Assembly (NCBI GenBank): GCA_945607605.1
Contig: CALYZE010000017.1
Coordinates: 1 to 41,808 of the forward strand
Direction: 5' to 3'
Source of the DNA: an uncultured Bacteroides sp.
Lineage (GTDB): Bacteria > Bacteroidota > Bacteroidia > Bacteroidales > Bacteroidaceae
Length of the DNA: 41,808 nt
Shown here: positions 17,868 to 25,374 of the stretch, in pieces
How positions within the stretch are numbered: position 1 is the stretch's first letter
Layout: every line of letters begins with the position of its first letter
Made by a program: the position numbers and the translations under genes
The notes under the pieces: model-generated
The model's database searches: none
What the model saw: only the letters and a program-made list of their open reading frames with translations
What the model was told of the DNA's origin: nothing

Positions 17868-18140
17868 TTGAATAATAAAGAATTTACTGCTGAATTGTCA
17901 CGGAGGTTGGGGTATACATTGAAAGATACCTCTGAACTAATTAGCTCTTTACTGTCAGATATGACGCGACAGCTAGAGGAAGGAAATATGATATCCGTAC
18001 AAGGTTTTGGCACATTTGAAGTAAAGAAAAAGGCAGAACGTATATCAGTCAACCCGACTACGAAGCAACGTATGTTAGTTCCTCCGAAATTAGTACTAAC
18101 CTATAAACCTAGCACGTTGTTGAAAGATAAGTTTAAATAA
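17868..18140 (+). CDS. HU/IHF-family DNA-binding protein
   Basis: A 90-aa small nucleoid-type protein. It has the HU helical start (NNKEFTAELSRRLGYT), the GFGTFEVKKKAER beta turn and an arm segment SVNPTTKQRMLVPPKLVLTYKPS. No ATG lies near; the frame begins at TTG 17868 (or the preceding ATT), giving the normal HU length, so a non-ATG start is likely. It lies 80 bp after rimO and 31 bp before a second, larger HU-domain gene, suggesting a pair. Confidence 0.88.
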   Translation: MNNKEFTAELSRRLGYTLKDTSELISSLLSDMTRQLEEGNMISVQGFGTFEVKKKAERISVNPTTKQRMLVPPKLVLTYKPSTLLKDKFK

Positions 18141-18171
18141 TATTCCTTTTTTAATCTTCTTATATACATAT

Positions 18172-19272
18172 ATGAATGAAAAACTAACCATACAGGACTT
18201 GATAGATATGCTTACTGAAAAGCATGGTATGAGCAAAAAGAATGCAGACAACTTTGTAAAAGAGTTCTTTTTGTTGATTGAAGAGTCTCTGGAGAAGGAT
18301 AGGTATGTGAAGATTAGAGGTTTGGGCACATTCAAGCTAATTGATGTAGAAAGTCGGGAGAGCGTTAATGTTAATACGGGAGAAAGGTTCGAAATCCAAG
18401 GTCATACAAAAGTCTCTTTTACTCCAGAAGCTAGTTTAAAAGAGATTATCAATAAACCTTTCTCACATTTTGAAACGGTTGCTCTGAATGAAAACACAAT
18501 ACTTGAAAACACCAGTCTCGAAAACGAGAATGAAGATGAAGAAGAAATAATTAAAGATTCTTCTGAACTTCCTATAACAAACATTTCTTCTGAAGTGGAT
18601 AAAAAAGAGGAGGTGTCTACCGATATTCAAACAAAAACTGAAGATGTGAAGGAAGTACCGGAAGTGTCAGAACCTATCGTGGATACGGTAGAGGAGGCCA
18701 TTAAACCAGAACAGATCTATCCTATAAAAAAGAATGTTGCGAATGTTGAGAAAGAAACATCAGATTCTTCCACCATGAAATACTTTATGGGTATTGTAAT
18801 ATTCATTGTTATTTTATGCGGAGCTGCTGTTGGATTTATGTATTATCCTGAGATGCTAGAAACTGTGACTTCTAAACCGACTGCAGAAGAAACGACTGAA
18901 CCAACCATAGAGGCTTCTGTTGATGAAACTGTTTTGATGGATACTCTTGATGCTGAAGATACGGTAGATTCGATAAAAGATGATAGAGTGGACAAAGATC
19001 TTCCTGTCGCTGCTCAACCAATAACGAAAAAAGAACAAAAAAAAGCTGCTGTTCCGTTTACTCCTGATTCTGTGGGTTACATAATAGACGGAACAGAGGC
19101 TGTCTATACTATCAAAGAAGGGGAGACTTTGATAAAAGTAGCTCTTCGTTTTTATGGAACAAAAACTTTATGGCCGTTTATTGTGAAACATAATCCTGAC
19201 GTTATCAAAAATCCGGATAATGTGCCATTTGGAACTACTATTAAAATACCTAAATTGGTTAGGAAGCAGTAA
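18172..19272 (+). CDS. HU-domain protein with transmembrane segment and C-terminal LysM domain
   Basis: A 366-aa fusion. Residues 1-92 are an HU/IHF-like domain (GMSKKNADNFVKEF, KIRGLGTFKL, NVNTGERFEI, KVSFTPEASLKE). Residues ~100-200 are a strongly acidic, low-complexity linker. Residues 203-224 form a single membrane helix, followed by a second acidic linker. Residues ~311-360 are a LysM-like module (YTIKEGETLIKVALRFYG, then TTIKIPKL). Topology inference: the HU domain in the cytoplasm and LysM in the periplasm on peptidoglycan, a possible link between chromosome or DNA and cell wall. HU domains fused to membrane/SPOR-type modules are known in Bacteroidetes; the function of this form is not established to my knowledge. 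Confidence 0.88.
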   Translation: MNEKLTIQDLIDMLTEKHGMSKKNADNFVKEFFLLIEESLEKDRYVKIRGLGTFKLIDVESRESVNVNTGERFEIQGHTKVSFTPEASLKEIINKPFSHFETVALNENTILENTSLENENEDEEEIIKDSSELPITNISSEVDKKEEVSTDIQTKTEDVKEVPEVSEPIVDTVEEAIKPEQIYPIKKNVANVEKETSDSSTMKYFMGIVIFIVILCGAAVGFMYYPEMLETVTSKPTAEETTEPTIEASVDETVLMDTLDAEDTVDSIKDDRVDKDLPVAAQPITKKEQKKAAVPFTPDSVGYIIDGTEAVYTIKEGETLIKVALRFYGTKTLWPFIVKHNPDVIKNPDNVPFGTTIKIPKLVRKQ

Positions 19273-19294
19273 TATTTTGCTGCTTCTTTTTTTT
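19263..19294 (+). terminator. terminator overlapping HU-LysM stop codon
   Basis: GAAGCAG (19263-19269) pairs with CTGCTTC (19280-19286) and is followed by eight T residues. The stop codon lies in the loop. It separates this unit from the Bat operon. Confidence 0.8.
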
Positions 19295-19364
19295 GTTAAA
19301 TACTTAAACTCTTTAAAAGTAGCTTAATCTAAAGGTTTTTCATAGTTTTTTTAATAAAAATTAG

Positions 19365-19395
19365 TTGGCATGGTTAATTTATTCCCGTACTTTTG
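19365..19395 (+). promoter_or_regulatory. Bat operon promoter
   Basis: TTG at 19365-19367, a 20-bp spacer, and a perfect -7 box TACTTTTG at 19388-19395. This is one of the best Bacteroides-type promoters in the window, 69 bp before the moxR ATG. Confidence 0.65.
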
Positions 19396-19464
19396 GAAGC
19401 GAAAAAAATATCGGTACCAAGCCGGATTGAAAAGAAAATTGAACATTAAAAATAATATTTATTT

Positions 19465-20460
19465 ATGGCTGAAACAATTGATATCCGCGAACTGAACGAG
19501 CGGATTGAAAGACAAAGCGCTTTCGTTACCAACCTAACCACAGGCATGGACCAGGTCATTGTAGGTCAAAAACACCTGGTAGAGTCGTTATTAATTGGTT
19601 TGTTGTCCGATGGACACGTATTATTGGAAGGTGTGCCTGGCTTGGCAAAAACCTTGGCTATCAAAACTCTGGCTTCATTAATTGATGCACAGTATAGCCG
19701 TATTCAGTTTACACCTGACTTATTGCCTGCCGATGTTGTTGGTACAATGATTTACAGTCAGAAAGACGAAACTTTTCAAGTTAAAAAAGGTCCTGTATTT
19801 GCCAATTTTGTTTTAGCTGATGAGATAAACCGTGCTCCAGCCAAGGTGCAGAGTGCTTTGTTAGAAGCTATGCAGGAACGCCAAGTAACCATTAGTAAAG
19901 AGACTTTCAAACTACCTGATCCTTTCCTTGTACTTGCCACTCAAAATCCAATAGAACAGGAAGGTACTTATCCATTGCCTGAAGCACAGGTTGACCGTTT
20001 TATGTTGAAGGTGGTTATTGATTATCCCAAACTTGAAGAAGAAAAACTTATTATCCGTCAGAATATCAACGGCGATAAATTCAATGTCAAACCTATTTTA
20101 AAAGCAGATGAGATTATTGAAGCTCGTAAAGTTGTTCGCCAAGTTTATCTGGACGAGAAGATTGAGAAATACATTGTTGATATTGTGTTTGCCACACGTT
20201 ATCCGGAAAAATATGATTTGAAGGAACTAAAAGATATGATAGGCTTTGGCGGTTCACCCCGTGCTTCTATTAATTTAGCATTGGCTGCCCGTAGCTATGC
20301 ATTTATCAAACGCCGTGGTTATGTCATTCCTGAGGATGTACGTGCTGTAGCACATGATGTGTTGCGTCATCGTATAGGTTTGACTTATGAGGCTGAAGCT
20401 AGTAACATGACTTCTGATGAAATCGTTAGCAAAATATTGAATAAGGTTGAAGTGCCTTAA
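19465..20460 (+). CDS. MoxR-family AAA+ ATPase of the Bat operon
   Basis: A 331-aa MoxR ATPase with Walker A GVPGLAKT (~56-63), Walker B VLADEINRAPAK (~117-126), sensor-1 ATQNP, and an arginine-finger region PEAQVDRF. MoxR proteins act as chaperone-like remodelers, usually with VWA proteins encoded beside them; here five VWA/TPR/Bat genes follow. It is first in the operon, behind a clear promoter and 85 bp before the DUF58 gene. Confidence 0.95.
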   Translation: MAETIDIRELNERIERQSAFVTNLTTGMDQVIVGQKHLVESLLIGLLSDGHVLLEGVPGLAKTLAIKTLASLIDAQYSRIQFTPDLLPADVVGTMIYSQKDETFQVKKGPVFANFVLADEINRAPAKVQSALLEAMQERQVTISKETFKLPDPFLVLATQNPIEQEGTYPLPEAQVDRFMLKVVIDYPKLEEEKLIIRQNINGDKFNVKPILKADEIIEARKVVRQVYLDEKIEKYIVDIVFATRYPEKYDLKELKDMIGFGGSPRASINLALAARSYAFIKRRGYVIPEDVRAVAHDVLRHRIGLTYEAEASNMTSDEIVSKILNKVEVP

Positions 20461-20545
20461 AACGCAGTTTTAGCTTTAACTCATGTGCCAAGTGCTATTT
20501 ATAAGGGCACGAGTTTAAATTTTAACGGGTTTATTCATATATTTA

Positions 20546-21415
20546 ATGGAAACAACTGATTTATTAAAAAAAGTCCGTCAGATTGAAATAAAAACACGCG
20601 GATTGTCTAATAATATCTTTGCAGGACAGTATCATTCTGCCTTTAAAGGTAGAGGTATGGCATTTTCTGAAGTGCGTGAATATCAGTTTGGTGACGATAT
20701 ACGCGACATAGATTGGAATGTAACTGCACGCTTCAATAAGCCTTATATTAAGGTTTTTGAAGAAGAACGTGAATTGACTGTAATGTTGCTGGTAGATGTT
20801 TCCGGCAGTTTGGAGTTTGGTACAATAAAACAAATGAAGAAAGATATGGTAACCGAGGTAGCTGCAACTTTAGCTTTCTCTGCCATTCAGAACAATGATA
20901 AAATAGGTGTCATCTTCTTTTCGGATCAGATTGAGAAATTCATTCCTCCCAAAAAAGGACGCAAGCATATACTTTATATTATCCGTGAATTGATTGATTT
21001 TCATGCGGAAAGCCGCAGAACAAATATTCGTCTCGGATTAGAGTATCTGACAAACGTAATGAAACGTCGTTGCACAGCCTTTATGTTGTCAGACTTCATT
21101 GATCAGGAGAGTTTTAAAAATGCTATGACTATTGCTAATCGTAAGCATGATTTGGTTGCCATCCAAGTTTATGATCGTCGTGTGGAAGAACTGCCGGCAG
21201 TTGGCATGATGAAAATAAAGGATGCTGAAACTGGACATGAACAGTGGATCGATACCTCTTCACGTGCTGTACGTCGTGCTCATCACGATTGGTGGGCGAA
21301 TAAGCAGGTGGAACTGAATGAGACATTTACGAAAAGCAATGTTGATAATGTTTCGGTACGTACCGATCAGGATTATGTCAAAGCATTGATGAGTTTGTTT
21401 GCAAAACGAAATTAA
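20546..21415 (+). CDS. DUF58 domain protein (VWA-like)
   Basis: A 289-aa soluble protein with the DUF58 block REYQFGDDIRDIDWNVTARF (~45-63) followed by a VWA-like domain with a MIDAS-type motif DVSGS (Asp84, Ser86, Ser88). DUF58 proteins nearly always accompany MoxR ATPases and are thought to work with them, but the biochemical role is unclear. No signal peptide or membrane helix is visible, so it is cytoplasmic. It ends 7 bp before the next gene's ATG. Confidence 0.92.
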   Translation: METTDLLKKVRQIEIKTRGLSNNIFAGQYHSAFKGRGMAFSEVREYQFGDDIRDIDWNVTARFNKPYIKVFEEERELTVMLLVDVSGSLEFGTIKQMKKDMVTEVAATLAFSAIQNNDKIGVIFFSDQIEKFIPPKKGRKHILYIIRELIDFHAESRRTNIRLGLEYLTNVMKRRCTAFMLSDFIDQESFKNAMTIANRKHDLVAIQVYDRRVEELPAVGMMKIKDAETGHEQWIDTSSRAVRRAHHDWWANKQVELNETFTKSNVDNVSVRTDQDYVKALMSLFAKRN

Positions 21416-21422
21416 GCGGAAA

Positions 21423-22496
21423 ATGAAAAGATATTTATTTCTGATATCGCTGTTAGTAGCATTGACCGGTAGGGGGGTAGCCCAGTCGGTAACGGTAGAT
21501 GCCACTATTGATTCCTTGCAAATCCTTATTGGAGAGCAGGCGAAGATAAAGCTTCAGGTAGCATTGGATGCAGACAAGCGTGCGATATTCCCTGTTTATA
21601 CTGATACGTTAGTGCGTGGAGTAGAAGTTCTTGATGTAGCAAAACCAGATACACAGTTATTGAATGATGGTAGACGTTCGCTGATTACTCAGGAATATAC
21701 GATTACCTCTTTTGACTCAGCGCTCTATTATTTGCCGCCGATGGAAGTGATGGTGGATAATAAACCTTATTATTCCAAAGCATTAGCTCTTAAAGTATAT
21801 TCTATTCCGGTAGACACCTTGCAACCTGATTTGTTTTTCGGTCCTAAAACAGTGATGCAAGCTCCATTTGCTTGGGAAGATTGGTATATTGCTATTGCTT
21901 GTGTATTGTTGTTTGTTCCTTTTCTTCTGCTGCTTATCTACCTTGTCAAGCGCATCCGCGATAATGAACCAATTATACGCAAGGTGAAAGTAGAGCCGAA
22001 ATTACCACCGCATCAATTGGCCATGCAGGAAATTGATCGTATAAAGAGTGAGAAGATTTGGCAAAAAGGAGAGCCGAAGGGGTATTACACAGATTTAACT
22101 GATGCTCTTCGTACCTATATTAAAGAGCGTTTTGGTTTTAATGCCTTAGAGATGACTTCTTCTGAAATCATAGACAACTTATTGGAAATGAATGATAAAG
22201 AAGCTATTTCAGACTTACGTGAATTATTTCAAACCGCTGATTTAGTAAAATTTGCCAAACACAATCCGCTGATGAATGAAAATGATGCTAATTTGATTAA
22301 TGCCATTGATTTTATCAACGAGACGAAAGAGAAGGAGGATGAGAATGCAAAACCTCAACCTACTGAAATTACTATTATTGAGAAACGTTCTTTGCGTACC
22401 AAGATATTGCTTGGTGCAGGTATTGTGTTGCTGGCTGCAGCTCTTATCGGCTCGTTGATATATGTAGGATTGGAGTTATACAATTACTTTGCATAA
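21423..22496 (+). CDS. BatD-like short membrane protein of the Bat operon
   Basis: A 357-aa protein. It has a signal peptide (1-20, ending GVAQ), a beta-rich Ig-like periplasmic part (~21-130), a membrane helix (~158-178, WYIAIACVLLFV...), a helical cytoplasmic domain (~195-305) and a last membrane helix near the C-terminus. The cytoplasmic domain resembles the end of BatD: both show Y-x5-AL-x2-YI, then S-x2-(N/E)I-x3-L and later FA-x3-P in the same order. The start is ATG 21423, which opens on the signal peptide; an ATG at 21399 would overlap the DUF58 gene. It is described here as a truncated BatD paralog, which is inference from that alignment by eye. Confidence 0.8.
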   Translation: MKRYLFLISLLVALTGRGVAQSVTVDATIDSLQILIGEQAKIKLQVALDADKRAIFPVYTDTLVRGVEVLDVAKPDTQLLNDGRRSLITQEYTITSFDSALYYLPPMEVMVDNKPYYSKALALKVYSIPVDTLQPDLFFGPKTVMQAPFAWEDWYIAIACVLLFVPFLLLLIYLVKRIRDNEPIIRKVKVEPKLPPHQLAMQEIDRIKSEKIWQKGEPKGYYTDLTDALRTYIKERFGFNALEMTSSEIIDNLLEMNDKEAISDLRELFQTADLVKFAKHNPLMNENDANLINAIDFINETKEKEDENAKPQPTEITIIEKRSLRTKILLGAGIVLLAAALIGSLIYVGLELYNYFA

Positions 22497-22513
22497 TGAT
22501 GTGAAAATGACTT

Positions 22514-22547
22514 TAATCGTAAATTGTTAATCGTAAAATTGTAAATA
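22514..22547 (+). repeat. intergenic repeat copy upstream of batA
   Basis: TAATCGTAAATTGT followed by TAATCGTAAAATTGTAAATA ends just before the batA ATG. The core ATCGTAAAATTGTAAATA occurs again before batB (23586-23614). Confidence 0.7.
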
Positions 22548-22549
22548 TC

Positions 22550-23533
22550 ATGGTTTTTGCCAATATTGAATATTTATTTTTGTTGCTGTTGCTTATACCT
22601 TATATTGTATGGTATATCATGAAGCGGAAGAATAGTGAAGCTACGCTTCAAATTTCGGATGCTCGTGTGTATGCTCATACTCCGAAAAGTTATAAAAACT
22701 ACTTGCTGCACCTCCCGTTTGCTTTAAGAATGATGACTTTAATTTTGATCATTCTTGTTTTAGCACGACCTCAGACTACCAATAGCTGGCAAAATAGTGA
22801 GATTGAAGGTATAGATATCATGCTCGTTATGGACGTTTCTACGAGCATGCTTGCTGAAGATTTAAAACCTAATCGTCTAGAAGCAGCTAAAGATGTAGCT
22901 GCAGAGTTTATCAATGGACGTCCGAATGATAATATAGGCATAGCTTTGTTTGCTGGAGAAAGCTTTACACAATGTCCACTTACAGTAGATCATGTCGTTT
23001 TATTGAATTTGTTGAAAGATATGAAATGTGGTCTGATTGAGGATGGAACAGCGATTGGTATGGGAGTTGCTAATGCAGTGACTCGTTTAAAAGATAGTAA
23101 GGCTAAATCTAAAGTCATCATTCTTTTGACAGATGGTGTTAATAATAAAGGCGACATTTCTCCTTTAACAGCTGCTGAAATAGCCAAAAGCTTTGGTATT
23201 CGTGTATATACTATTGGTGTGGGAACCAATGGAATGGCTCCCTATCCTTATCCGGTAGGTGGAACAATACAGTATGTCAATGTGCCAGTCGAAATTGATG
23301 AAAAAACCTTGACTCAAATCGCGGGCACAACGGAGGGTAACTACTTTCGTGCCACTAGTAATTCCAAGTTGAAAGAGGTGTATGAAGAAATAGATAAACT
23401 GGAAAAGACAAAATTGAATGTGAAGGAATACAGTAAACGTCAAGAAGAATATCGTTGGTTTGCATTAGCTGCATTCCTCTGCGTATTGCTGGAAGTTCTG
23501 TTGCGTAATTCAATATTAAAGAAAATACCATAA
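22550..23533 (+). CDS. batA: BatA, VWA-domain membrane protein
   Basis: A 327-aa protein with two N-terminal membrane helices (~7-23, ~59-72), a VWA domain with complete MIDAS (DVSTS, Asp95/Ser97/Ser99; later TQCPLT and LLTDG), and a C-terminal membrane helix. BatA proteins belong to the Bacteroides aerotolerance operon, linked in B. fragilis to oxygen tolerance and in other bacteria to envelope stress. It is a clear paralog of the next gene, batB. It begins 53 bp after the BatD-like gene, behind a short repeat shared with batB. Confidence 0.94.
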   Translation: MVFANIEYLFLLLLLIPYIVWYIMKRKNSEATLQISDARVYAHTPKSYKNYLLHLPFALRMMTLILIILVLARPQTTNSWQNSEIEGIDIMLVMDVSTSMLAEDLKPNRLEAAKDVAAEFINGRPNDNIGIALFAGESFTQCPLTVDHVVLLNLLKDMKCGLIEDGTAIGMGVANAVTRLKDSKAKSKVIILLTDGVNNKGDISPLTAAEIAKSFGIRVYTIGVGTNGMAPYPYPVGGTIQYVNVPVEIDEKTLTQIAGTTEGNYFRATSNSKLKEVYEEIDKLEKTKLNVKEYSKRQEEYRWFALAAFLCVLLEVLLRNSILKKIP

Positions 23534-23585
23534 CAAGGGAATCATTAATAGGTTGTGTGATGAGTCCATCATATAAGACCAGATT

Positions 23586-23614
23586 ATAAATTGTAAATCG
23601 TAAAATTGTAAATA
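23586..23614 (+). repeat. intergenic repeat copy upstream of batB
   Basis: ATAAATTGTAAATCGTAAAATTGTAAATA-type sequence just before the batB ATG (23619). It shares an 18-bp core with the copy before batA, in the same orientation and nearly the same distance from the start codon. Confidence 0.7.
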
Positions 23615-23618
23615 GAAG

Positions 23619-24647
23619 ATGTTTCGATTTGAAGAACCTACATATTTGTACTTGTTGTTACTGTTGCCACTCTTGGCAGCTTTCTACTTGTACTCTAATT
23701 ATCAGAGGCGGAAATCTATCAGTAAGTTTGGTGATCCGGAACTGATGGCACAATTAATGCCGGATGTGTCAAAGTATCGCCCGGATGTGAAGTTTTGGTT
23801 AGTATTCGTTGCCATAGGACTTTTTTCTCTACTATTGGCACGTCCGCAATTTGGATCCAAACTTGAAACGGTGAAACGACAAGGAGTGGAAGTTATGATT
23901 GCGTTGGATATATCTAATTCAATGTTAGCACAAGACATACAGCCTAGTCGCTTGGAAAAGGCTAAACGATTGGTTGCGCAGTTGGTAGATAAGATGCAGA
24001 ATGATAAAGTGGGGATGATCGTTTTTGCGGGGGATGCATTTACACAGCTCCCCATAACAAGCGATTATATTTCCGCCAAGATGTTCTTGGAGTCTATTGA
24101 TCCCTCGTTAATATCTAAGCAAGGTACGGCTATTGGTGCAGCGGTTAATTTGGCTACTCGTAGCTTTACCCCGCAAGAGGGTGTAGGACGAGCCATCATA
24201 GTTATTACTGATGGGGAAAATCATGAAGGCAGTGCCGTTGAAGCAGCCAATGCTGCAACAGAGAAAGGCATTCAAGTCAATGTCTTAGGAGTGGGTACAC
24301 CTAACGGATCGCCTATTCCTATAGAAGGAACCAATGATTATCGTCGAGATCGTGAGGGTAATGTTGTTGTGACTAGTTTGAATGAAGAGATGTGCCAAGA
24401 GATAGCCAAAGCAGGAAATGGTATTTATGTACGTGTGGATAACACGAATAGTGCACAAAAAGCAATTAGTCAGGAAATCAATAAGATGGCGAAAGCGGAT
24501 GTAGAAACACAGGTTTATACAGAATTCAATGAACAATTTCAGGCAGTGGCATGGATCATCTTGCTGTTGTTGTTAGCTGAATTGTTAGTGTTGGAACGTA
24601 GAAACCCTCTGTTTCGCAACATTCATTTGTTTTCAAATAAGAAATGA
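23619..24647 (+). CDS. batB: BatB, VWA-domain membrane protein
   Basis: A 342-aa BatA paralog. It has N-terminal membrane helices (~9-24 and ~59-75), a VWA domain with MIDAS DISNS (Asp97/Ser99/Ser101), FTQLPIT and VITDGENHEG, and a C-terminal helix near 313-330. Both VWA proteins keep every metal-site residue, so both probably bind a divalent cation and a protein partner. It overlaps batC by 4 bp (ATGA). Confidence 0.94.
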   Translation: MFRFEEPTYLYLLLLLPLLAAFYLYSNYQRRKSISKFGDPELMAQLMPDVSKYRPDVKFWLVFVAIGLFSLLLARPQFGSKLETVKRQGVEVMIALDISNSMLAQDIQPSRLEKAKRLVAQLVDKMQNDKVGMIVFAGDAFTQLPITSDYISAKMFLESIDPSLISKQGTAIGAAVNLATRSFTPQEGVGRAIIVITDGENHEGSAVEAANAATEKGIQVNVLGVGTPNGSPIPIEGTNDYRRDREGNVVVTSLNEEMCQEIAKAGNGIYVRVDNTNSAQKAISQEINKMAKADVETQVYTEFNEQFQAVAWIILLLLLAELLVLERRNPLFRNIHLFSNKK

Positions 24648-25354
24648 TGCTTATGTTACAGAAGAAATATGTTGGAATGGTTTTGTTGCTGCTTATCGCA
24701 GTTTCAATGTCTGCACAAAAGGCAGAACGAGATTTCATCCGTAAGGGAAACCGTTTTTTCAAAGATAGTGTATATGTAAACGCAGAAGTAAATTATCGAA
24801 AGGCTTTGGAAGCTAATCCTAAATCAACGATATCTATGTTTAATTTAGGAAATACTTTGATGCAGCAAAATAAATTTCAAGAGGCTATGGAACAGTATGT
24901 TGGAGCTGCAAAAGTAGAAAAAGAAAAGCCTAACTTAGCACAGATCTATCATAATATGGGAATTATTTTTCATTCGCAAAAAGATTATGCAAAGGCTGTA
25001 GAAGCTTATAAACAATCACTACGCAATAATCCAAAGGATGATGAAACTCGTTATAACCTTGCATTAGCTCAGAAAATGTTGAAAGATCAAGAGAATCAAA
25101 ATCAGGATCAGAATCAAGATCAAGATAAGCAGGATCAACAAAAAGAACAAGAAAAAGAAGATCAGAAGAAACAAGACCAGCAGGAGAATCAGGATCAACA
25201 ACAAAAATCTCAACCCGAGAAGAAAGAAAATGAGATGTCGAAAGAAAATGCTGAACAGCTGCTGAATTCTGTTATGCAAGATGAGAAGGATGTGCAAGAT
25301 AAAGTGAAGAAGCAACAAGTGCTTCAAGGTGGACGTCTGGAAAAAGATTGGTAA
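24644..25354 (+). CDS. batC: BatC, TPR lipoprotein-like/secreted protein with Gln/Asp/Lys-rich tail
   Basis: A 236-aa protein with an N-terminal signal/anchor (~9-24) and three TPR units (~30-145, such as YRKALEANPKSTISMFNLGN). A low-complexity segment (~148-198) consists almost only of Q, D, K, E and N. The start is the ATG at 24644 overlapping batB's stop; in-frame ATGs at 24647 and 24653 are also possible. BatC-type TPR proteins are thought to scaffold the Bat complex in the periplasm. The tail is encoded by imprecise GATCAA/AATCAG repeats and may vary in length between strains. Confidence 0.9.
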   Translation: MMLMLQKKYVGMVLLLLIAVSMSAQKAERDFIRKGNRFFKDSVYVNAEVNYRKALEANPKSTISMFNLGNTLMQQNKFQEAMEQYVGAAKVEKEKPNLAQIYHNMGIIFHSQKDYAKAVEAYKQSLRNNPKDDETRYNLALAQKMLKDQENQNQDQNQDQDKQDQQKEQEKEDQKKQDQQENQDQQQKSQPEKKENEMSKENAEQLLNSVMQDEKDVQDKVKKQQVLQGGRLEKDW

Positions 25355-25374
25355 TAAAATAATAGAAATAATAT

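Noticed and set aside
25064-25327. Leucine/isoleucine-rich minus-strand ORF opposite batC
   Set aside because: Its hydrophobic repeats are just the antisense reading of the Q/D/K-rich batC tail.
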